Shown here one piece after another: positions 35,393 through 43,327 of a DNA stretch of 64,000 bases; within the stretch, counting starts at the first letter, position 1, and every line of letters starts with the position of its first letter. Both the position numbers and the translations under genes were made by a program. The stretch lies in NCBI GenBank assembly GCA_964411985.1, contig CAYPNF010000015.1, forward strand, positions 62,001-126,000, written 5' to 3'. The DNA comes from CAYPNF01 sp964411985 (GTDB lineage: Bacteria > Verrucomicrobiota > Verrucomicrobiia > Limisphaerales > J093). The notes under the pieces are model-generated. The model saw only the letters and a list, made by a program, of their open reading frames with translations. It was not told where the DNA came from and did not search any database.

Positions 35393-37273
35393 ATGAATCA
35401 TCGTGCGCGCGTTCTGTCCATGCTGGGCCTCTGGCTGCGCTGCATCCATTTACCACTCGCAGAGGAACAACTCCCTGCAGATACCGGCACGGTGGGGACA
35501 CCGCCGACCTACCCTGAGCCGCAAACGATCGCCTCCGTGCGTGCCACGCTCGACCCGGTGGACTTCGTTCCCACGGATACCAACAGCCTGGTCTGCGTGG
35601 ACGGCGTCGTGACCACGCATCGCAACCTAGTAGCGGCACCGGATTTGTTGTTCTTCATTCAGGATGACACGGGCGGGCTGGGCGTCCGAGTGATGCGGGG
35701 GAGCACCAATCAGATTCCAACGACCGGTTCACGCGTGCGAGCCATAGGTCAGTTGGCGGACCATAACGGGGTCCTGGAGTTAAGACTCCCCGCAAGCGAC
35801 CTTGAGACCCAACTCCAGGTTCTCGATGATTCCACCACCAGCATCTCGCCAACGCCTCTGGATCTGGACCTCCTCAACCCGATCGATCCTCAAAAACTCG
35901 AAGCGTTGGAAGGCACCCTGGTGCAAATCCGCGACGTGTCCTTCGAGACCGCAACCGTCTCGTTTCTCGCCAACCGAAATGCGTGGCTCACCAACGCCGT
36001 GGGAGAACGTGTCGCCCTCTATGTGAGCACCCATTCGAACCTTCCCGGTCAGCTCGTGCCCCGGGGTGAGGTGAAAGTAGTGGCGGTGCTAGCCCAGGAC
36101 GACACTCGGCTCCCGAAAACGGCGGGCTACCATCTCCTGCCCTGCTGCTACAGCGAGATCGTGCCCAGCCGGTTCCCACCCGTGGTCCGCTTCACGAACG
36201 TATTCTACCAGATCTCAGGCGGTACTGCGCGTACCAACCAGGACCTAGAGCTGGGCCTCGTGCCCGGGACTCGCTGGAAGACCCAGATACTCGCCGAAAG
36301 TCCTTCAGGCCTCGCGCTGGAAGTGGAAACCGCTAAGGACGGCGCGCTAGAGAACTTGCCCGTCACCGTAGACCGGCTCACCGACGCTTCCTTCCTGCTC
36401 TCCTTCGAGACGGAGATCGGTAAGTCCATGCAAGGCCAGCAAGCAAAGCTCCAGGTGCGGGCCATCAACGCGGATGGCACAGCGGAACGCCTTTGGACGT
36501 TGTATGTGCCGACGGAGTCCGAGCAAAGCTGTGTCATCACGGAGTTCCTCGCCAATCCTACCACCCACCCGGATTCCCCTCTCTACAATCCCTTGCTCCG
36601 TGAATCTCCTGTGGGAGACAAGGCCTCGTCGCAGGATGAGTATCTGGAACTGCTGAACTACAGCGGGCACAACTTGAATTTGTCAGGCTGGAGCCTGGCC
36701 GACGCCCTGCAAGTACGGCATCGGTTCGCGCCGGAGATCGTGCTGGGGCCCTGGGAGGGATTGGTTGTGTATGGTGGTCCAACCAACGAGGCGTTGCCCC
36801 AACTCCCTTGCCTGGCGTTGCCGGCCAGCACCGGAACCTTGTCCTTGAACAACGACACGGAGGTCCTGCGTATCCGAAATGCCCGCGGGCAACTCTTGCA
36901 GCAAATCGAATACCGCAAATCCACGCTGGGACAGGATTCCTCCCTGGTCAGGTCCAACCTCCCTGCCGGGCCCTTTCTACCTCACACCGAAGTGGCCACC
37001 GTCAACACCACCGCTGGAACCCATACGGATGGCACGCCCTTTGGCACTCCGTTGAATGAGGAAGGGCCGCTGCCCTTCCCCATCCAAGTCACGCTCGAGG
37101 AGTCAGGCACGTTGCGGATCCGCTGGGAAGCGAGTCCCGGTCGATCGTACAGCGTATGGGCAGCCAGCCAAGTAGAGGGCCCCTATCAACGGATCGCGGA
37201 CCGTCTCGACGGCAGCGAATACCCTCTCCCCGTCTCAGGCGAGTCCCGTTTTCTCCGCATTTCCACACCGTAA
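35393..37273 (+). CDS. Exported protein with OB-fold-like N-terminal region and lamin-tail domain
   Basis: 626 residues from ATG 35393, which has GGAGGA 5 nt upstream. A weak signal sequence (VLSMLGLWLRCIHLPLA) is followed by a DUF5689/OB-fold-like part (TIASVRATLD to GGLGVRVMRG). A lamin-tail (LTD) domain begins at CVITEFLANP and includes YLELLNYSGHNLNLSGW and QVRHRFAPEIVLGPWEGLVV. The C terminus (YSVWAASQVEGPYQRIAD to RFLRISTP) is a variant of the tail domain seen on other exported proteins here. LTDs occur on extracellular bacterial proteins, often with nucleases or cell-surface roles; no catalytic domain is seen in this one. It probably lies in the cell envelope. Confidence 0.82.
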   Translation: MNHRARVLSMLGLWLRCIHLPLAEEQLPADTGTVGTPPTYPEPQTIASVRATLDPVDFVPTDTNSLVCVDGVVTTHRNLVAAPDLLFFIQDDTGGLGVRVMRGSTNQIPTTGSRVRAIGQLADHNGVLELRLPASDLETQLQVLDDSTTSISPTPLDLDLLNPIDPQKLEALEGTLVQIRDVSFETATVSFLANRNAWLTNAVGERVALYVSTHSNLPGQLVPRGEVKVVAVLAQDDTRLPKTAGYHLLPCCYSEIVPSRFPPVVRFTNVFYQISGGTARTNQDLELGLVPGTRWKTQILAESPSGLALEVETAKDGALENLPVTVDRLTDASFLLSFETEIGKSMQGQQAKLQVRAINADGTAERLWTLYVPTESEQSCVITEFLANPTTHPDSPLYNPLLRESPVGDKASSQDEYLELLNYSGHNLNLSGWSLADALQVRHRFAPEIVLGPWEGLVVYGGPTNEALPQLPCLALPASTGTLSLNNDTEVLRIRNARGQLLQQIEYRKSTLGQDSSLVRSNLPAGPFLPHTEVATVNTTAGTHTDGTPFGTPLNEEGPLPFPIQVTLEESGTLRIRWEASPGRSYSVWAASQVEGPYQRIADRLDGSEYPLPVSGESRFLRISTP

Positions 37274-37318
37274 AGGGAAAGCATGTCCATCCGTAGCAAA
37301 GAAGGGCATCGCCTGTGC

Positions 37319-37427
37319 CGCGGACAGCCCTGTCTGCCGTTTCGCCGACTGCCCAGTCGGCCCCCCTTCCGCACCTGCACACCAAGCGGGTTAGGCAACC
37401 CGCGATACAGCAGGTTGGGCAACCTGC
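37319..37427. repeat. Second array of four short hairpins upstream of a prepilin-like gene
   Basis: CGGACAG/CTGTCTG (one G-T pair, from 37321), CCGACTG (37345-37351) with CAGTCGG (37354-37360), GCGGGTT (37386-37392) with AACCCGC (37397-37403), and GCAGGTT (37410-37416) with AACCTGC (37421-37427). Each has a 7-bp stem and a 2- or 4-base loop. The last two are joined by GATACA, and the word GATAC also precedes the hairpin at 53100. Frame-shifts in apparent coding here mark it as non-coding. Confidence 0.75.
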
Positions 37428-37471
37428 GCTACGGACGTATCCCACCCCGGACGCCAACCCTGGTTTCAACA

Positions 37472-38167
37472 ATGAAGACTCCTCCACTCCTCCGTCACAG
37501 TGCCAGCCGTCCCAGCCCAGCGTTCACCCTCATTGAACTGCTCGTCACGATCTCGATTCTGGCCATCCTCTGCGCTCTCCTCCTCCCGGCCTTACACCGC
37601 GCGCGCGCCCGCGCACACACCGCGGTTTGCTTAAGCCAACTCCGCCAATGGGGCGTGGCGACCCAGCTCTACACCAACAGCGCCGGGGATTTCCTCCCGC
37701 CGGAAGGTGTGCCCAATCCCGACGAGAACGACACCAACACGGGTTGGTACGTGCAACTGCCACGCGAAATGGGGATCCTGCCCTACCACGCCATGCAGTG
37801 GCGCACCAACGCTCGCGCTCAGCCCGGAAAGACCGTCTGGCTATGTCCCGGAAACCAAAGGCGCAGCAACGGACGCAACCTGTTCCACTATTGCCTCAAC
37901 GACATGCTGAATGGAACGGGAGAGGAGAACCGGCCGGCGCGCATCTCGGCCTTCGAAGGCCCAAGCACCCTGGTGTGGCTGTTCGACTCCAAGAATCTGC
38001 CGGCCGTGGGCTACTACGGCTTCACCCATACCAACCTTCATCAGGCAGGCGCGACCTTCCTGTTTCTGGACAGCCACGCAGAACGGCTGAAGAACTCCGC
38101 CTACTGGGATATGCGCAAGAACCGGGCTCGCACCAACAATCCTGCCGTGCGGTGGCAGACAGAGTGA
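37472..38167 (+). CDS. Prepilin-like (type II secretion / DUF1559-like) protein
   Basis: 231 residues. Leader SPAFTLIELLVTISILAILCA is a class III prepilin signal whose cleavage residue is Ala before Phe, in place of the usual Gly. After the helix follow LLPALHRARARAHTAVCLSQLRQ and, near the C terminus, FLFLDSHAERLK, a variant of the H-x9-DG motif. The frame extends upstream to 37283 but that part covers the hairpin array, so ATG 37472 is used. It belongs to the same large paralogue family as 12026-12799. Role unknown; possibly part of a pseudopilus or a matrix structure. Confidence 0.86.
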   Translation: MKTPPLLRHSASRPSPAFTLIELLVTISILAILCALLLPALHRARARAHTAVCLSQLRQWGVATQLYTNSAGDFLPPEGVPNPDENDTNTGWYVQLPREMGILPYHAMQWRTNARAQPGKTVWLCPGNQRRSNGRNLFHYCLNDMLNGTGEENRPARISAFEGPSTLVWLFDSKNLPAVGYYGFTHTNLHQAGATFLFLDSHAERLKNSAYWDMRKNRARTNNPAVRWQTE

Positions 38168-38293
38168 GCGCCCGACGGAGCGAAACGCATCCTATCTCGT
38201 CACCGAATCAAGCATCCTCGGCGTTGACGCAGCAACCGGCCGTTTGGTAGCTTCGCCGCGTTTACTTGGTGTGGTTGGGACCCAGCGGCATAT

Positions 38294-41029
38294 ATGAATT
38301 GGAGATCCATAGTGGCTTTCGTCAGTAGAGTCTTCCTCCCGTTGGGGGCATCATTGTGTTGGCTCCTCCTCCCCTCGGGTGTCGCCCAGGTGTACGTGTG
38401 GGGCGACTCGACGGTGACTAACGTGCCTGCGCTGCCAACTAACGTGATCTCCCTGACGGGCGGCGACCGCCATTGCGTCGCCTTGCTAGCCGATCGGACC
38501 GTGCGTGCGTGGGGAAACAGCAGTGTTACAACGGTGTTTGGGACCAATGTTCCACCGGACGCAACAAACGTCTTCGGCATTGGGGCGGGTTCGACCCACA
38601 GCATGGCGGTTCGCGGTGATGGCGTGGTTCGTTTCTGGGGTAGGACCTATGGGGGCGCAGCGACGACCGTTCCCCCAGATCTCACAAATGTAGTTGCGGT
38701 TGCCATGGGGCCAGGCGCACAACACGCGCTGGTGCTGCGTGCAGACGGAACTGTCTTTGATTGGGGTGGTTACCCCGCGGACCAAGCCCAACTAAATAGC
38801 ATTCCCGCTTCTGTCTGCAACGTTGTCAGTGTGGCAGCCGGCGCCTATCACGCCATTGCCTTGCGTGCGGATGGCAGGGTGGTGGTATGGGGGCGCAGCG
38901 GATACGGCTTGCTGACGGTACCGAGTAGTGCCACCAACATTGTGGCTATCGCTGCGGGCTGGTTTCACTGCGCAGCGCTCAGGGGTGATGGAGAGGTCAT
39001 AACCTGGGGCCAAACTCTGCCACGAAAGCCCGCTGCCGCAACGAACATCGTGGACATTGCCTGTGGCAGTCCTCACGTCGTGGCGCTTCGTCGCGACGGG
39101 AAGGTCATCGCATGGGGAAGTTCATACCCTGTTACCCCCGCTGCTGCAACCAACGTGGCCGTCATCGGTGCCACCGGCTTTGGAAGCCTGGCAGCGGTGG
39201 GTGGAGGCCCGCCACTTTTCCCCAACCGGGCTATCCAGCGTACCGTTGCCAGCGGCCAAAGTGCCTGCCTGCGCTTGAGGGCAGTGGGTGCTGGACCCAT
39301 CGCGTATCAGTGGAGTCGTGGGGGGACGCATATTGTAGGCGCGACGAATGAATCCCTGATCCTCACCAACGCTCTACCTGATCAGTCAGGAGGCTACTCG
39401 TTAACGGCGAGTAATGCGCTCGGCGTGGTGACCAGTGACGACATCGTAGTCACGGTGCAACCTGTGATCTTGTATAACCAGCCACAAGGTCGAACCTCTT
39501 TCTTAGGGGCACCCTTGAGCCTCAGCATCGACGCGGAAGGACAGGAACCACTTCACTTTCAGTGGCAACTTAACGGGAAAAGCATCGAGGGCGCGACCAA
39601 CCGCAGCCTGAACCTGCCAAGCCTTCACTACTCCGACGCAGGCACCTACACTGTGACCGTAAGCAATCAGCTTGGCAGCGCCACCAGTTCCCCTGCTCTG
39701 TTCACGGTTGTACCAATTCACATCACCCACCAGCCTCAGAACAAGGTAATCTTCCTAGGCGGGACAGCCACTCTGGACGTGGAGGCGCAATCAAGCGAAC
39801 CGCTGTCGTACCAGTGGGGTTTCAACGGAATCGACCTGCCTGGGATGAACCAATCTCACTTGGTACTCACCAATGCGAGCTATGACCGGTCCGGGATTTA
39901 CGCAGTCGCAATGCGCAATTCCTTCGCCGAGACGAACACCACGGAAGTGTCGCTTTCGGTGGTGTCCGTGGCAGCCTGGGGCGAAGGCAGGGCTGGCATG
40001 ACGAACGTCCCCGCCTCGTTGACGAACGTGCTTGCCCTGGCAGCTGGCGCTGAGTTCGGTCTGGCGCTCAGGCGCGACGGCACCCTGGCGGCCTGGGGAG
40101 ACCCCTCCGACGGCAGAACCGATATCCCGGCCGGGCTTACAAATGTCGTATCGATCAGCACCGGTCGAGAGTACAGCCTTGCCCTAAGGAGCGATGGATC
40201 GCTGGTGGCGTGGGGGAGGAACTACTACGGCACCACCGACATTCCATTGGGCTTGGAGGGCGCTCTGATGGTCAGCGCCGGAGGGTATCATAATTTGGCT
40301 CTGAAAACGGATGGCACGGTTGCCGCCTGGGGTAGCAATCAATATGGACGAACCGACATCCCCACCGGTTTGTCCAACGTGGTCAAGGTCTCGGCTGGCT
40401 ATTGGCACAGCCTCGCTCTCAAAGCGGACGGAACCGTGGTCGCCTGGGGGCTGAATAGCGAGGGCCAGACCAACGTTCCTTCCGATCTCACCAATGTCAC
40501 GGCTATCGCAGCCGGCTCCTGGCACAGCCTAGCCCTGAAATCGGATGGTACCCTTGTGAGTTGGGGGTCCGACCTCTATAGTCCGCATGACATCCTACCC
40601 GACGCGACTCAAATCGTCGCCATCGCGGCAGGCAGCTACCACAGCGCAATACTGAAGGCGAACGGGGATCTTATGGTCTGGGGGGACATGTACGGTCTTG
40701 CGAGTATTCCAGTGGGTCTTGCGAATGTCATCGCCGTGTCGAGCAGTCCCAGTTCCACGACCATCCTGGCAGCGGTGAAGGACGAGCCGGCTGGCGAAGG
40801 TCCCCCAGTCGGGTCTGTGACTCTGGAAAACACTTCCTACGACGACGGCCTTTTCAGCGTGTTGGTCCCCACCCAGAATGGCTGTGTGTACGCGCTTGAG
40901 TGGAAGAACGCCTTGGCGGACAGCCATTGGACTGCACTGCCATTAGTCGCTGGAAACGGAAAAGGCCGAGTTTTGACCGACCACACCTCCGGGGCAACGC
41001 AAAGATTCTACCGCGTGCGGCGTTGGTAG
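38294..41029 (+). CDS. Exported RCC1-repeat protein with internal Ig-like domains
   Basis: 911 residues. Signal peptide VFLPLGASLCWLLLPSGVAQ, then about six RCC1-type repeats (VSVAAGAYHAIALRADGRVV with WG at the end; residues about 30-300) forming a presumed beta-propeller. Three Ig-like domains come next (marked by YQWSRGGTHI, FQWQLNGKSIEGATN and YQWGFNGIDL; about 310-570), then a second set of about seven RCC1 repeats (ALKADGTVVAWGLNSEGQTN). The end (YALEWKNALADSHWTALP to QRFYRVRRW) is a tail domain shared with other exported proteins. Bacterial RCC1 proteins of this kind are surface proteins of unknown role. The propeller-Ig-propeller layout matches the LVIVD protein at 17106-21512. Confidence 0.9.
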   Translation: MNWRSIVAFVSRVFLPLGASLCWLLLPSGVAQVYVWGDSTVTNVPALPTNVISLTGGDRHCVALLADRTVRAWGNSSVTTVFGTNVPPDATNVFGIGAGSTHSMAVRGDGVVRFWGRTYGGAATTVPPDLTNVVAVAMGPGAQHALVLRADGTVFDWGGYPADQAQLNSIPASVCNVVSVAAGAYHAIALRADGRVVVWGRSGYGLLTVPSSATNIVAIAAGWFHCAALRGDGEVITWGQTLPRKPAAATNIVDIACGSPHVVALRRDGKVIAWGSSYPVTPAAATNVAVIGATGFGSLAAVGGGPPLFPNRAIQRTVASGQSACLRLRAVGAGPIAYQWSRGGTHIVGATNESLILTNALPDQSGGYSLTASNALGVVTSDDIVVTVQPVILYNQPQGRTSFLGAPLSLSIDAEGQEPLHFQWQLNGKSIEGATNRSLNLPSLHYSDAGTYTVTVSNQLGSATSSPALFTVVPIHITHQPQNKVIFLGGTATLDVEAQSSEPLSYQWGFNGIDLPGMNQSHLVLTNASYDRSGIYAVAMRNSFAETNTTEVSLSVVSVAAWGEGRAGMTNVPASLTNVLALAAGAEFGLALRRDGTLAAWGDPSDGRTDIPAGLTNVVSISTGREYSLALRSDGSLVAWGRNYYGTTDIPLGLEGALMVSAGGYHNLALKTDGTVAAWGSNQYGRTDIPTGLSNVVKVSAGYWHSLALKADGTVVAWGLNSEGQTNVPSDLTNVTAIAAGSWHSLALKSDGTLVSWGSDLYSPHDILPDATQIVAIAAGSYHSAILKANGDLMVWGDMYGLASIPVGLANVIAVSSSPSSTTILAAVKDEPAGEGPPVGSVTLENTSYDDGLFSVLVPTQNGCVYALEWKNALADSHWTALPLVAGNGKGRVLTDHTSGATQRFYRVRRW

Positions 41030-41062
41030 GCCGCGATGCGAACCAGCCTGGTGAGCCCCGAG

Positions 41063-42484
41063 TCAGGTCTTCAAAAGCCGTTCCACCACGTCGGCCGCGG
41101 TGTACGTGGTGCAGCCCGGTTTTAGAAAATCCGCCAGATGCACCAGATCGTCTCCGGCGGTCACCAGCGGCAACTCCATGCCCCCGCCAGCGCGCACCTG
41201 TGCCAACCCCACCGTTGAAGGCAAACCGTTGCAAACGCACTTGCGATTCTTGGCGTCCTCCAACTGCCCCCCTTTGCGCAAGAACGACACAACGGGCTCC
41301 GCCGGGCAGCGATACCCGACCGTGCCGTCGTCCTTCCGATACAAGTGACGAAGATACCCCAAGTCACAAACACGGGTCCTTGCCTCGTAGGAGGATTGGT
41401 CGGAGAGCGTACCTGGCATTTGCGCCACCTTGAAGGGAAAACCTGTTGGAGAAGCAACCGGGTCGGTGAAGACGCGCGCTTTTCCGGCCAGGCTGAGTTC
41501 GATCGCCTGGCGCTTCAGCTCCGGGGAGATTCCGGACTCTTCACAAAAGGCAAAGGCGGTGCCGACCTGCGTGCCGGAGGCCCCTAAAGCGATGGCCTCG
41601 GTCAACTTCCCGGGCCGCCCATAGGAGCCCGCGAGCCAGAAAGGAAGCCCCAACGCCCGGATCTTCTCGAGATCAGCCACGTCCCGTGAGCCATAGACGG
41701 GCTCCCCCTCCCCGCTGAGATGCAGTTCCCCGCGCGGAGGCGCGTTGTGCCCGCCGGCAGTCGGCCCTTCCACCACAAAACCATCCACATGCCCATTGGA
41801 CTTGCGCGCCAAAGTCAGAGCCAGGGTAGCCGAAGCAATGATCCCCAAGAACCAGGGTCGGTTCAGTTTGGGCGCCATGCCTCGACAAAAGGCGCGAGGG
41901 TCAAAAGTAGAGCGGAAATCCTCGCCGGGCCGGGCACCAACCACATCGACCTTGAGCTCAGCGGGTTCACCCACGGCGAACCGGTCGAGGACCCCTGGGA
42001 TCGATCGCGGAATGCCCGCTCCCATCAAGATGACGTCCACCCCTGCCAGCATTGCACCAAACAAGGAAGGCAAAGTGGGAAGCTGAATCTTCTCCAAATA
42101 ATTGATGCCCACCAGGCCGGAATGACCCTCTTTCGCCAGAAAAACCTCCACAAAATTGGCCACCACCGTCAGTTCCACCAAGGCAGGACGGGGATGCAGC
42201 GTCGGCATCGCGGTCATACGCATCGGAACCCCCTCCGGTTTGCCTCCGGGGACGAAGTGCTCCTTGAGCACCCGGGCTGCCATCTCAGGAATCGGAAAAT
42301 GGTTGAGAGCCCGGCGGAGGTGTCCATCCGGATCCCCCAATTGCAGGCGCCTGGCCAGAACAACGGCCAATGCCGTGCCAGAAACCACTCCAAGCTGCCC
42401 GAGCCGTGAGACTACCTTCGCGAGGGACCACCCAGATACCGCGACGCCCATACCGCCTTGAATGATTCTCGTATTCTCAATCAT
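41063..42484 (-). CDS. Nitronate monooxygenase-family flavoprotein (2-nitropropane dioxygenase-like)
   Basis: 473 residues. ENTRIIQGGMGVAVSGW begins the TIM barrel, and FMN-binding glycine segments occur at FVVEGPTAGGHN and ALGASGTQVGTAFAF. Members oxidise nitronates or reduce enoyl-type substrates. At 473 residues it is longer than typical nitronate monooxygenases (about 350), with a C-terminal extension that includes several Cys residues (VCDLGYLRHL, YRCPAEPVV, KCVCNGLP); this resembles the PfaD/FabK-related group. ATG 42484 is preferred over the upstream TTG at 42496. It is monocistronic and convergent with the RCC1 gene. Confidence 0.88.
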   Translation of the reverse strand: MIENTRIIQGGMGVAVSGWSLAKVVSRLGQLGVVSGTALAVVLARRLQLGDPDGHLRRALNHFPIPEMAARVLKEHFVPGGKPEGVPMRMTAMPTLHPRPALVELTVVANFVEVFLAKEGHSGLVGINYLEKIQLPTLPSLFGAMLAGVDVILMGAGIPRSIPGVLDRFAVGEPAELKVDVVGARPGEDFRSTFDPRAFCRGMAPKLNRPWFLGIIASATLALTLARKSNGHVDGFVVEGPTAGGHNAPPRGELHLSGEGEPVYGSRDVADLEKIRALGLPFWLAGSYGRPGKLTEAIALGASGTQVGTAFAFCEESGISPELKRQAIELSLAGKARVFTDPVASPTGFPFKVAQMPGTLSDQSSYEARTRVCDLGYLRHLYRKDDGTVGYRCPAEPVVSFLRKGGQLEDAKNRKCVCNGLPSTVGLAQVRAGGGMELPLVTAGDDLVHLADFLKPGCTTYTAADVVERLLKT

Positions 42485-42496
42485 GATTTCGAACAA

Positions 42497-42863
42497 TTAG
42501 CTCACCGAATAAGCCAGATACGCCGCATTTCTTTTGACAGAAGTGGCGGAGCCGCAGTCCGGGGGCGTGCCTCTAAGAGCCTATCGACCCTTAGCGCACT
42601 TGGTCAACTTACGCTGGAATCGCCGGTAAGGAAAGCACCAAAGTGGGAAAAGATGGACGCAAAATGGCGGCTATCAACATTTTCGGTAATTTCGCTTGCA
42701 TTCCGCTGACAAGAATGAGAAAAGTACGCCCGTCTGTTAGATAGCTTGTCGCTCCCAAGACATGGTAAATCTTCAGTTGAACGAAGTTCAGTGATGATTT
42801 GAAACCCGGTGAACGGGAACAGTTTGGAGTCAGCACGATCGCTTCTAGTCAGCAAAACATCAC
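42497..42863. other. Divergent intergenic region / leader of the RRM gene
   Basis: 367 bp with no gene. It must carry promoters for the nitronate monooxygenase (minus) and RRM (plus) genes. TTGACA occurs at 42534-42539 but no -10 box is seen at the right distance. The long leader is reminiscent of cold-induced RNA-binding genes, but no specific structure was identified. Confidence 0.5.
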
Positions 42864-43208
42864 ATGAGCACAAAGTTGTTTGTTGGAAATCTATCCTTCA
42901 ACACCACTGAAAACGACCTGCAGGATGCGTTTGCAGCCCACGGCGTGGTCGTCGAAGCCAACCTGATGGTGGACCGCATGAGCGGCCGCCCTCGCGGATT
43001 CGGTTTCGTCACCATGAGCACCCCAGAAGAGGCCCAAAAGGCCATTGATGCCCTGAACGGCACCTCTCTGGATGGACGTAATATCACCGTCAACATCGCC
43101 CGCCCGAAGGAAGAACGCCCGGGTGGCGGCGGCGGCGGCAGTCGCGGTCCTCGCCGTGACTTCGGCGGTGGTGGCGGTGGTGGTGGCGGTCGCCGCGATC
43201 GCTACTAA
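42864..43208 (+). CDS. RRM-domain RNA-binding protein with glycine-rich tail
   Basis: 114 residues. A single RRM: RNP2 is KLFVGNLSF and RNP1 is RPRGFGFVTM, the two aromatic-bearing strands that contact RNA. After the domain (about residue 82) comes a Gly/Arg-rich tail with GGGGGG runs ending RRDRY, like the cyanobacterial Rbp proteins that accumulate in the cold. It probably acts as an RNA chaperone. ATG 42864 is clear. It is monocistronic, followed 37 bp later by a strong terminator. Confidence 0.93.
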   Translation: MSTKLFVGNLSFNTTENDLQDAFAAHGVVVEANLMVDRMSGRPRGFGFVTMSTPEEAQKAIDALNGTSLDGRNITVNIARPKEERPGGGGGGSRGPRRDFGGGGGGGGGRRDRY

Positions 43209-43244
43209 GCGAGCAGCGTCTCAACCGGCTGGTTGATTTTTTCG

Positions 43245-43274
43245 AGGAGCCTGTCTACACAGGCTCCTTTTTTT
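43245..43274 (+). terminator. Rho-independent terminator of the RRM gene
   Basis: A perfect 10-bp stem (AGGAGCCTGT and ACAGGCTCCT), a 4-base loop CTAC, and a run of seven T (43268-43274). It directly follows the RRM gene and separates it from the fucosidase gene. Confidence 0.93.
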
Positions 43275-43327
43275 ATCCCTGCGAGAAGCGGGCATAACCC
43301 TGAGAAAGGGTATTCCTTGACGTGAAG

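Noticed and set aside
37283..37471. Upstream extension of the prepilin-like frame
   Set aside because: The hairpin array occupies this stretch and a prepilin leader must sit at the N terminus.
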